Shown piece by piece: positions 1-6,831 of a DNA stretch of 10,807 bases. Both the position numbers and the translations under genes were made by a program. The notes under the pieces were generated by a model. It searched no databases and was not told the origin of the DNA. It saw only the letters and a list, made by a program, of their open reading frames with translations. Numbering within the stretch: the stretch's first letter is position 1; every line of letters starts with the position of its first letter. The stretch comes from Candidatus Shapirobacteria bacterium (lineage in GTDB: Bacteria > Patescibacteriota > Microgenomatia > UBA12405). Location: positions 1 through 10,807 of the forward strand of contig VFLE01000052.1 in the NCBI GenBank assembly GCA_009885205.1. Direction: 5' to 3'.

Positions 1-15
1 CGCCCCAGAGGGGCG
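1..15. terminator. GC-rich hairpin, likely 3' end signal of an upstream gene
   Basis: Perfect stem CGCCCC / GGGGCG with a three-base AGA loop, standing out in an AT-rich background. Mimivirus transcripts are known to be cleaved and polyadenylated at intergenic hairpins, so this could end the transcript of a gene left of the window. It could instead be coding, because the frame of the next gene runs through it without a stop. Confidence 0.4.
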
Positions 16-43
16 GTTTCAAATCTTCAGCGGTTTAAACAGA

Positions 44-1432
44 ATGTTAGACAATTGTCAATTTGATAATCTATATCCCAAAGACGATAGAGTAGAAGAA
101 TTGGAAGGAAGCCAGCTAGGCGGGGGGAAATCTATGACTTACGTTTTTATGATGATGTTTTTATTGTTTTTTTCTACAAGAGCATTTCCGACGTTTGCAG
201 CTGCATCCGGAAATGTAATTTCGGCGGTAGATATTTTAAATAAGGCTTCAAATATAAAAGGAAATATAGACAGATATATAAAAGGTACGGTACAAGGATC
301 GAAAGCGGAATCGTCGAAGAGTAAAATATCGTCGACAAGCGATATCACTGTAGAAAACATTTTCCATTTTGGAAAAGAAACAATGCAATCTCTAATTTAT
401 ACAATGGAGAATCCAAATATAAAAACGGCGTCGGATATAGTAAAATATACTGCGGTAAATGCGGCTCAACTTATAGTTCCAAATGAGTCTAAACCGGTTG
501 ATACACAATCTACGGCTACCATTACAAAAGAATCGATTACATTGAATTTGATACCTATCTCGGCAAACCCTCTGACAATTCATATATCATATGACAATTT
601 ATACAGATTTATAGAAGTCGGACAAAAATTCAATAAAGGTGACCTTTCTGCTGGATTGGAAATAGTAAAAGAAAATCTAACGGCGGATAATATTGCCGGA
701 TTGACAATTGGAGGATTGGTGTGTTCTTTTAATAAAGAAAAATGTTTGAAAATCACATATTCGTACATCGAAGAATACGTTCAAGAATTAGGATATATCG
801 CGGCAGATATGCAATCCAGAATAAAAGGAAATTTAAATAAATTGAAAAATATGTACAAAAAGAGTGTTGCATTGGCGGAGCAATCCTCGACGGAAGGAGT
901 ATCGGCAATATATTGTATGGTAGACATGACCGTCAGTGGATATCAATATATTTCTCCATATGCATATGACGCGGCCGTCGGTGCATACAATAGTGTAAAC
1001 GCACCAAAGATGATAGCCAACGTTGCGGATCTTATTACTCAACCACTTATTAAGGGAACTGCTGTTTTATCACAGATACCAATGGTAGGAAAAGAAGACG
1101 CAGAAAGCGAAAACATACAAATGAGGGTAGAGCTTAAAAATTATATAGCGGAACAAAAGATATATATTGGAAATGCAATAGAATTAAAAAAAGAAATGGA
1201 ATTAACCCCAGCGGAAATTACAAAAATACATCAAATAGTAGATAAAATCACTTTAGTTGATAATTTTATTATTAATCTAGAAGAGAACCCACATGACCAA
1301 ACATTATTGAGCAATCTAGATACAACATACCGGAATATAGTATCAGAAATATACAACGATGAATTTATTTCTGGATATAATGGTATAAAAAATCGTACTC
1401 TTAAATATTTGATGGATAATATTAAAAAATGA
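44..1432 (+). CDS. Unrecognised protein with N-terminal hydrophobic segment, possibly partial at 5' end
   Basis: 462 residues from the ATG at 44; I do not recognise a family. The first 30 residues are hydrophilic and acidic and end in LGGGKS. They are followed by a strongly hydrophobic stretch at about residues 31-55 (MTYVFMMMFLLFF, then AFPTFAAA) that would work as a signal peptide or membrane anchor. The rest is soluble-looking, helix-rich and Lys/Glu-rich towards the C terminus, with hydrophobic patches near residues 225-237 and 290-330. The start is uncertain. The frame is open back to base 2, so the gene may begin left of the window. An ATG at 134 would start directly at the hydrophobic segment and make it a classical signal peptide. 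No AT-rich promoter lies in bases 1-43. The stop TGA is 36 nt before the reductase gene on the same strand. Likely a membrane or secreted viral protein; function unknown. Confidence 0.7.
   Translation: MLDNCQFDNLYPKDDRVEELEGSQLGGGKSMTYVFMMMFLLFFSTRAFPTFAAASGNVISAVDILNKASNIKGNIDRYIKGTVQGSKAESSKSKISSTSDITVENIFHFGKETMQSLIYTMENPNIKTASDIVKYTAVNAAQLIVPNESKPVDTQSTATITKESITLNLIPISANPLTIHISYDNLYRFIEVGQKFNKGDLSAGLEIVKENLTADNIAGLTIGGLVCSFNKEKCLKITYSYIEEYVQELGYIAADMQSRIKGNLNKLKNMYKKSVALAEQSSTEGVSAIYCMVDMTVSGYQYISPYAYDAAVGAYNSVNAPKMIANVADLITQPLIKGTAVLSQIPMVGKEDAESENIQMRVELKNYIAEQKIYIGNAIELKKEMELTPAEITKIHQIVDKITLVDNFIINLEENPHDQTLLSNLDTTYRNIVSEIYNDEFISGYNGIKNRTLKYLMDNIKK
1425..1432 (+). promoter_or_regulatory. 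Possible degenerate early promoter box of the reductase gene
   Basis: AAAAATGA differs by one base from the early box AAAATTGA and lies 36 nt before the ATG at 1469, close to the 37-45 nt spacing of the three exact boxes in this window. It overlaps the stop codon of the preceding gene. In AT-rich DNA a one-mismatch hit is weak evidence; the spacing is the main argument. Confidence 0.3.
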
Positions 1433-1468
1433 TATAAACCTATTTTCGTAAATATAAATAACCTATAC

Positions 1469-4400
1469 ATGTCGTCATCTACAATCGATACCGAGATGTA
1501 TGTCCAAAAACGCAATGGGAATAAAGAGATTGTGTCTTTCGATAAAATTTTGACGCGTGTAAAAACTCTTGGCCAAGAGGTAGGAATCCAAATTAATTAT
1601 ACTACACTCGTCATCAAAGTCATCGATCAGTTGTATGACGGGATTTCGACAGATAAAATAGACGAACTTTTGGCGGAACAATGCGCCTCTCTCGCATCTA
1701 CCCACCCCGATTACAATACACTTGCCGGAAGAATTGCCGTTTCGTCGCATCATAAAAACACCCCCGCTAATTTTTGCGAAGTCGTGGAAAAATTATACAG
1801 ACATATGGACATACAAAAGAACCCCTCTCCTCTTCTTACGCGCGAATTTTCCGAATTTGTATCTGCACATTCGCTCGAATTAGAAGAAATGATTGATTAT
1901 GACCGCGATTATTTGATCGATTATTTTGGATTCAAGACGTTAGACAGGGCGTATATGATGAAGGCGGACGGGATAACGCTTGAACGCCCCCAACATATAT
2001 GGATGCGCGTGTCTGTAGCGATTCATATGGGCTCGGACCCCCCTATGCAAAAGATCAAGGAAACTTACGATCTCATGTCTCAAAAATATTTCACTCATGC
2101 TACGCCGACACTTTTTAATGCGGGAACACCGCATCCTCAGCTATCCTCGTGTTTTTTGCTAGCTATGGAAAATGATAGTATCGAGGGGATTTATTCCACG
2201 CTTCGCGATTGCGCGCTTATCTCTAAATGGGCAGGTGGAATTGGACTACATATCCATAATGTACGTGCCAAGGGAAGTCATATTCGTGGAACGAATGGGT
2301 CGTCTAATGGAATTGTTCCGATGTTGCGCGTTTTTAATAACACTGCGAAATATGTTGATCAAGGCGGTGGTAAGAGAAATGGATCATTCGCGATTTATTT
2401 GGAACCCTGGCATGCAGACGTCGAATCTTTTTTACAAATGCGCAAAAATCATGGTGACGAGGAACTCAAAGCGCGCGATTTATTTTACGCGCTGTGGATA
2501 CCTGATCTTTTTATGGAGAGAGTCAAGGCCGACGGTCAATGGACCCTTATGTGTCCCGACGAATGTCCTGGGTTGGCCGATGTATATGGTGACGATTTTG
2601 TAGAATTATATACGCGGTATGAAACCGAAGGAAAGGGCCGAATAACAATGAAAGCCAGACAGCTTTGGTTTCAAATTCTCGACGCACAAATGGAGACAGG
2701 AACGCCCTATATTTTATACAAAGATGCATGTAATAAAAAGTCAAACCAGAAGAATTTGGGAACCATTAAGTCGTCTAATTTGTGCGTTGCTCCGGAAACA
2801 CTTATATTAACGGATAACGGTCATTCTATAATCAGCGATTTAGTAGGTCAGTCTGTTAATGTCTGGAACGGGGTAGAATTCTCAGAGGTAGAGATTTTTC
2901 AAACCGGTGAAAATCAAGAACTCATGGAGGTAGAAACGGATGATGGTTGCAAGCTTACCTGCACTCCGTATCATAAATTCTTCATTCAAAATAGTTATAA
3001 CAAGAAAGATTGCAAATTGGTCGAAACAAAAGATCTGAAACCAGGCGATAAACTAAAGAAATGCGATTTTCCGGTAATTCATGGCAAAAGACAGATGAAT
3101 TATGCTTACACTCATGGATTTTTTTGCGGAGATGGGACTTACTCAAATAATCATATGGAACATAAACGATGCGAATGGAAATCTATAGAGGGACACTATT
3201 TTTGTAAAAGACATCTTGATTTTGAAACAGAATTTTCGATCGAAGCAATCAAAAATAATGACACCACACGTTTAACACAATGTAATGCCATGTCTTATGT
3301 AAAGAAGCCCATGTCTTATTTATATGGCGAAAAGAAATCATTATTGGAACATATGGTATATCGAACGAAAACTGAAAATGATACGCGCATTGTTTTACAA
3401 CTTCCGCTCGATATTGAAGAAAAGTTTTACGTTCCGATGGATTGCGCATTGAAAGATAAACTAGAATGGTTTGCCGGATATAGCGACGCGGACGGAACGA
3501 TTGCAAATAACGGTGAAAATCAACAATTACAAATCGCATCAATCAATCTTGAGTTTTTAGTGAATGTAAAACATATGCTTCAAACATGTGGAATTAATCC
3601 TAAGATAAAACAAGCACGTGAAGAGGGGACGAGTTATTTGCCAGATGGAAAAGGTGGACACGCCGATTTTGCCACACAGCCCATATATAGAATATTGATA
3701 ACGTCCTGCGATTTATGCAAACTTATAGATATCGGGTTTTCACCAAAAAGGCTTACAATTCACGCGCAAAAACCGAATCGGAGTGCAAGACATTTTGTTA
3801 AAATAACGAAAATTAAACCCTTGATTAGACGGGATAATACATTTTGTTTTACTGAGCCCAAACAGAATGCGGGTATTTTTAACGGAATTTTAACTTCTCA
3901 GTGTTCGGAAATAGTTCAATATTCCGACGACAAGGAATCCGCAGTTTGTAATTTGGCGAGCATTGCGCTTCCTTCTTTCGTGAAATCTACCTCTGATGGA
4001 AAAAGCAGTATGGATTTCGAACTTCTTCATGCGGTATCAAAAATCGTGACCTTTAATTTGAATCGGGTGATTGACGTCAATTATTATCCTACGGAAAAGA
4101 CGGACCGAAGCAATCGCCGCCATAGGCCCATTGGAATTGGAATTCAAGGTTTAGCCGATGTCTTTTTTCAGCTAGGATTACCTTTTGCATCCGAAGAAGC
4201 AAGAGAACTGAATCGCCATATTTTCGAAACCATTTATCACGGAGCAGTGGAAGAATCGTGTTCTTTGGCCAAAATCGAGGGACCCTACGAAACTTTTGCT
4301 GGATCACCTGCATCCGCAGGAGAATTACAATTCGATCTGTGGTCAGTCGATCCGGGACAAACACGTTACAATTGGGCACAATTAAAGGAGGATGTTGTAA

Positions 4401-4951
4401 AATATGGTCTACGGAATTCTCTCCTGCTTGCACCGATGCCCACTGCATCTACATCGCAAATTTTAGGATTTAATGAATGTATTGAACCAATCACGAGCAA
4501 CATTTATAGCCGGCGGACTTTAGCCGGGGAGTTTATTTTAGCAAATAAATATTTGATGAATGATTTAATCAAATTGGATTTATGGAATGAGAAGATCAAA
4601 AATAACATTATTGCGAATCATGGATCGATACAACAGATTGAAATGATCCCGGATGATATTAAGGAAAAATACAAGACCGTTTGGGAAATACCGATGCGTG
4701 CGTTAATTGATATGGCAGCGGATCGGGGGGTTTACGTTTGTCAAAGCCAGAGCTTAAATCTGTGGTTAGAGGATCCGACATATGGTAGTTTGACCTCAAT
4801 GCACTTTTATTCTTGGTCGAAAGGATTAAAGACGGGTATTTATTATTTGCGACGGCGCGGAAGACACCAGGCCCAACAATTTACGATTGAACCGGAAAAA
4901 AAAGAAACTTTAGACGATACGCATGAAATTTGTGAAATGTGTTCTTCTTAA
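1469..4951 (+). CDS. nrdA: Ribonucleoside-diphosphate reductase large subunit (class Ia, NrdA/R1), intein-containing
   Basis: Reduces ribonucleoside diphosphates to deoxynucleotides, working with a small radical-carrying subunit not encoded here. The precursor has 1160 residues; removing the 373-residue intein leaves 787, normal for R1. Residues about 10-100 form the ATP-cone (YVQKRNG, later HKNTPANF), the allosteric activity site. The catalytic core follows: C228 in LSSCF and C827 (454 after splicing) in AVCNLAS are the redox cysteine pair. C812 (439 after splicing) in the NLCSE motif is the thiyl-radical cysteine, with the conserved N437 and E441 beside it. PTASTSQILGFNECIEP is the substrate-phosphate loop region, and YY at 1125-1126 belongs to the radical transfer path. 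The C-terminal CEMCSS (C1155, C1158) is the re-reducing pair. All key residues are present, so the spliced enzyme should be active. The ATG at 1469 gives the usual short tail before the ATP-cone. Together with the kinase at 8517-9212 it points to viral dNTP supply. Confidence 0.97.
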   Translation: MSSSTIDTEMYVQKRNGNKEIVSFDKILTRVKTLGQEVGIQINYTTLVIKVIDQLYDGISTDKIDELLAEQCASLASTHPDYNTLAGRIAVSSHHKNTPANFCEVVEKLYRHMDIQKNPSPLLTREFSEFVSAHSLELEEMIDYDRDYLIDYFGFKTLDRAYMMKADGITLERPQHIWMRVSVAIHMGSDPPMQKIKETYDLMSQKYFTHATPTLFNAGTPHPQLSSCFLLAMENDSIEGIYSTLRDCALISKWAGGIGLHIHNVRAKGSHIRGTNGSSNGIVPMLRVFNNTAKYVDQGGGKRNGSFAIYLEPWHADVESFLQMRKNHGDEELKARDLFYALWIPDLFMERVKADGQWTLMCPDECPGLADVYGDDFVELYTRYETEGKGRITMKARQLWFQILDAQMETGTPYILYKDACNKKSNQKNLGTIKSSNLCVAPETLILTDNGHSIISDLVGQSVNVWNGVEFSEVEIFQTGENQELMEVETDDGCKLTCTPYHKFFIQNSYNKKDCKLVETKDLKPGDKLKKCDFPVIHGKRQMNYAYTHGFFCGDGTYSNNHMEHKRCEWKSIEGHYFCKRHLDFETEFSIEAIKNNDTTRLTQCNAMSYVKKPMSYLYGEKKSLLEHMVYRTKTENDTRIVLQLPLDIEEKFYVPMDCALKDKLEWFAGYSDADGTIANNGENQQLQIASINLEFLVNVKHMLQTCGINPKIKQAREEGTSYLPDGKGGHADFATQPIYRILITSCDLCKLIDIGFSPKRLTIHAQKPNRSARHFVKITKIKPLIRRDNTFCFTEPKQNAGIFNGILTSQCSEIVQYSDDKESAVCNLASIALPSFVKSTSDGKSSMDFELLHAVSKIVTFNLNRVIDVNYYPTEKTDRSNRRHRPIGIGIQGLADVFFQLGLPFASEEARELNRHIFETIYHGAVEESCSLAKIEGPYETFAGSPASAGELQFDLWSVDPGQTRYNWAQLKEDVVKYGLRNSLLLAPMPTASTSQILGFNECIEPITSNIYSRRTLAGEFILANKYLMNDLIKLDLWNEKIKNNIIANHGSIQQIEMIPDDIKEKYKTVWEIPMRALIDMAADRGVYVCQSQSLNLWLEDPTYGSLTSMHFYSWSKGLKTGIYYLRRRGRHQAQQFTIEPEKKETLDDTHEICEMCSS
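2783..3901 (+). mobile_element. Intein with LAGLIDADG homing endonuclease in the reductase (373 residues)
   Basis: An in-frame insertion that cuts itself out of the protein. It begins with Cys at precursor residue 439 (CVAPETLIL, block A). Block B is near residues 490-505 with TPYH (T499, H502). The two endonuclease helices are HGFFCGDGTY (D555) and LEWFAGYSDADGTI (D673, D675), so both acidic residues needed for DNA cutting remain. The end is FNGILTSQ followed by extein Cys812. The last residue is Gln where most inteins have Asn, and the residue before it is Ser rather than His. The iridovirus CIV reductase intein is known to share the Gln end. The insertion lies between SSNL and CSEIV of the host protein, immediately before the radical cysteine, so the enzyme can only work after splicing. 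The endonuclease looks intact and potentially still mobile. Confidence 0.95.
3170..3214 (+). other. Cys/His cluster inside the intein endonuclease, possible metal-binding insert
   Basis: Between the two LAGLIDADG helices lies a segment with C568, C579 and H582 (spacing C-x10-C-x2-H), preceded by several His residues (HMEHKRC) and containing another His (EGHYFCKRH). Such a cluster is not part of the minimal endonuclease fold and could be a small zinc-stabilised DNA-recognition insert. Seen: the residues. Inferred: metal binding. Confidence 0.35.
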
Positions 4952-5000
4952 GCTTTTTGCATCTTTTAGACCTTTGCACATTCAAATAATAAAAATGTGA

Positions 5001-5011
5001 TATATTATATA
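5001..5011 (+). promoter_or_regulatory. AT-rich start-proximal element, candidate late promoter
   Basis: TATATTATATA directly abuts the ATG at 5012. The same 11-mer occurs 5 nt before the start codon of the small basic protein gene on the other strand. Neither gene has an AAAATTGA box. In CroV and other mimivirus relatives, late genes have short AT-rich elements close to the start codon, so a late promoter or TATA-like role is plausible. Confidence 0.4.
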
Positions 5012-6052
5012 ATGGGCAATTACAAAAAAACGCAAAACAAAAGAAAAAAAACTAAAACTACTCGAAAAATACGCGGTGGAATAAGAGATTTGGTTGACAT
5101 TGATCCAAAGGGCAATGTAAAAATTAAAAGAGATTTGAACAAAGATGTAATTTCTTCAAAAATTTTTGCAAACAAGACACAAATTAAACAAGAATATGAT
5201 AAAAATAATGAAAATATGAAAATTATAATTAAGAACAAATACGAATCATTTTATAGCACTAAAAGCGCCACTGGATCCATAATAGATTTAGATCCATGTG
5301 ATAAAATCTCGACGTATGCCGTTATAAGAACCGAAATTCTCAATTTTTTAGCGGAAGGAGGATATTTATGTCATACTATAATAAGTTTACCGTATTCAAA
5401 AGTCCACGCCGATAAGTTATTACCGACAAAAATGACCGCATCTGGACCCGATATAATAGAAGATCAAAAAAACGGAACATCTGTAGTTTTATTATTTCGT
5501 TTTCTTGAAAACCCAATTGCGGAAAAAGCCACAAACATTAAAGGACAGTTTGCGAATGAAGTTAAGCGTATAGGTACACGTATAGGTAGTCTTTTTTCAT
5601 CAGACGCAAATAAATGGAAAATTAAAATAGTTGGATATTATTATAAATTGATCGCTCCTGGACTTGCGGATAATAGTAATTTCAACAACGACAGCATGGG
5701 TATATGTGATGTTGATCGTACAAATATGCAATTTTGGTATAATTTTAAACCACATCCGCCGTCAATCAACGGTTTATCACTGGAAATTTCTGGAAAAATA
5801 AACAGTTTAAAACTGGAAATTTCTGGAAAAATAAACAGTTTAAAACTGGAAATTTCTGAAAAAATAAACAGTTTAAAACACGCACCCGGTACTAAATATT
5901 TTACTACAAATATGTCTGTTACTTCTTTGGAACCTTCCAAACCTTCTCCCTCATACGCAACACATTTTAACTCAGACAAAATAACAGCTACTCCATCGCC
6001 ATTCCCTTCTTATCCTATTAGATTAATGGCTCCTTCCGAATTAAGGAAATAA
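5012..6052 (+). CDS. Unrecognised protein with basic RGG leader and triple 11-residue repeat
   Basis: 346 residues from the ATG at 5012; an in-frame GTG at 4997 gives only five extra residues and is ignored. The N terminus is extremely basic (KKTQNKRKKTKTTRKIRGG, residues 5-23), a leader type common on giant-virus proteins; it could bind nucleic acid, target the nucleus or be a cleaved propeptide. A predicted globular part follows (about 30-250) with FLAEGGYLCHTII and VVLLFRFLENP strands. Three copies of LEISGKINSLK then lie at about residues 257-289 (third copy LEISEKINSLK), which may form a short helical or coiled segment. The tail is Ser/Pro-rich and probably disordered. No known domain recognised. 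The gene ends 3 nt from the convergent exonuclease gene. The start-proximal TATATTATATA suggests late expression; a virion protein is possible but not shown. Confidence 0.8.
   Translation: MGNYKKTQNKRKKTKTTRKIRGGIRDLVDIDPKGNVKIKRDLNKDVISSKIFANKTQIKQEYDKNNENMKIIIKNKYESFYSTKSATGSIIDLDPCDKISTYAVIRTEILNFLAEGGYLCHTIISLPYSKVHADKLLPTKMTASGPDIIEDQKNGTSVVLLFRFLENPIAEKATNIKGQFANEVKRIGTRIGSLFSSDANKWKIKIVGYYYKLIAPGLADNSNFNNDSMGICDVDRTNMQFWYNFKPHPPSINGLSLEISGKINSLKLEISGKINSLKLEISEKINSLKHAPGTKYFTTNMSVTSLEPSKPSPSYATHFNSDKITATPSPFPSYPIRLMAPSELRK
5780..5878 (+). repeat. Three tandem 33-bp in-frame repeats
   Basis: Copies at 5780-5812, 5813-5845 and 5846-5878, each starting CTGGAAATTTCTG and ending AACAGTTTAAAA. 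Copies one and two are identical; copy three differs by a single base (GGA to GAA, Gly to Glu). The near identity at DNA level indicates recent expansion, and the 33-bp length keeps the reading frame. Confidence 0.97.
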
Positions 6053-6055
6053 CTA

Positions 6056-6694
6056 TTAAACCGAATACAACCCCATAAAACACCGAAGGGTTGCAGTAAC
6101 ATCCACAAACGAATTATGCATGTTTTCCGGAATCGTCCCGAAAAGATGGAAATGAAGCTCCGATAATCGGGGCGATTTATAATACTCTTTCCCATATTTG
6201 CTCAGACGAACCAGTTTACATACGGCGCGGCTCTTTTCCATCGTACAATAGTTTTTGATTCCATGGTCGATTTGAAAATCCCGAGTAAACATTTTCGAAA
6301 CAAAAGGACACAATTCCGTCAATTCCGACCGATTTCGTTCGATTTCGATCTGTATCATACCTCGATCGAATTCTATATTATGGCACACAAAAATACCGCA
6401 CTTCAAATAATCATCGTAAAATTCGGCGATCGCAGAGACAATCGAAATCCCCCGCTCTTCGCATAATTCCCGGGTAATTCCCGTTAACCCACTTATCTCC
6501 GTCGATATTTCAACCGACGGAGACACATTGATATAGGTATCGTATGTTTTGACAACAGATCCAGTGGTCAAATCATATATCAAATAACTAAGCTGTAAGA
6601 TACGAGGCATAAAAGAGATGTCGGTGGGTGTCTTGGGGATAAGACCCGTGGTCTCCACGTCCGCCACAATCACGAGATTGGATGTATTTGTCAT
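6056..6694 (-). CDS. DnaQ-like DEDDh 3'-5' exonuclease
   Basis: 212 residues, the usual size of a single exonuclease domain. It removes nucleotides from 3' ends and uses two metal ions. The catalytic set is visible: D12 and E14 in VADVETTG (ExoI), D110 in HNIEFDRGM (ExoII), and H193 and D198 in HNSFVDVTATL (ExoIII), which places it in the DEDDh group with DnaQ/epsilon and TREX-like enzymes. The segment around residues 62-82 (SGLTGITRELCEERGI) matches the pattern of epsilon-like proteins that open with 'I.GIT...'. It is a stand-alone enzyme without polymerase or helicase parts, so proofreading in trans, DNA repair or host DNA/RNA degradation are all possible. An AAAATTGA box 45 nt upstream suggests early transcription. 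It converges on the RGG-leader gene with only 3 nt between stop codons. Confidence 0.9.
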   Translation of the reverse strand: MTNTSNLVIVADVETTGLIPKTPTDISFMPRILQLSYLIYDLTTGSVVKTYDTYINVSPSVEISTEISGLTGITRELCEERGISIVSAIAEFYDDYLKCGIFVCHNIEFDRGMIQIEIERNRSELTELCPFVSKMFTRDFQIDHGIKNYCTMEKSRAVCKLVRLSKYGKEYYKSPRLSELHFHLFGTIPENMHNSFVDVTATLRCFMGLYSV

Positions 6695-6739
6695 GTCTGT
6701 CTATTATTGGTTGAGTTTAGAAAATGTCACAAAAACCGA

Positions 6740-6747
6740 TCAATTTT
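6740..6747 (-). promoter_or_regulatory. Early promoter box AAAATTGA of the exonuclease gene
   Basis: The minus strand reads AAAATTGA exactly, 45 nt before the ATG at 6694, inside the 137-bp gap between divergent genes. This octamer is the known mimivirus early-gene signal, and the window has two further copies at the same kind of spacing. Confidence 0.75.
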
Positions 6748-6751
6748 ATTT

Positions 6752-6770
6752 TAGGGGTCCCCCCCCCCTA
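6752..6770. repeat. C10 homopolymer within a TAGGGG/CCCCTA hairpin
   Basis: A run of ten cytosines at 6759-6768 follows GGGGT in the divergent intergenic region. TAGGGG (6752-6757) can pair with CCCCTA (6765-6770), leaving a T plus C6 loop. The run lies 63 nt before the ATG at 6832 and 64 nt beyond the ATG at 6694. Such a tract is very unusual in AT-rich surroundings and is prone to slippage, so its length may vary between genomes or be an assembly error. Confidence 0.85.
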
Positions 6771-6831
6771 CCTATATCTATACCTTATATTACGGTAAAA
6801 TCTTATAAAAAGGATATATGTATTATACAAA

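Noticed and set aside
2172..2603. 143-codon plus-strand frame inside the reductase
   Set aside because: Alternative frame of conserved catalytic-core codons, with no promoter or recognisable protein.
2783..3901. Group I intron instead of intein
   Set aside because: The insertion is in frame without stops and has splicing blocks A, B and the C-terminal block with Cys +1, so it is protein-level.
4089..4448. 119-codon minus-strand open frame in the reductase
   Set aside because: It lies wholly opposite highly conserved reductase sequence; the composition is that of an antisense shadow.
4997..5011. GTG start five codons before the ATG of the RGG-leader gene
   Set aside because: The five codons are the AT-rich promoter element itself, and the basic leader begins properly at the ATG at 5012.
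5780..5878. CRISPR-like array
   Set aside because: The 33-bp units are directly adjacent without spacers and are in frame in a gene.
5641..5979. 112-codon minus-strand frame with FKLFIFPEISS repeats
   Set aside because: The repeat is the reverse reading of the 33-bp coding repeats of the plus-strand gene.
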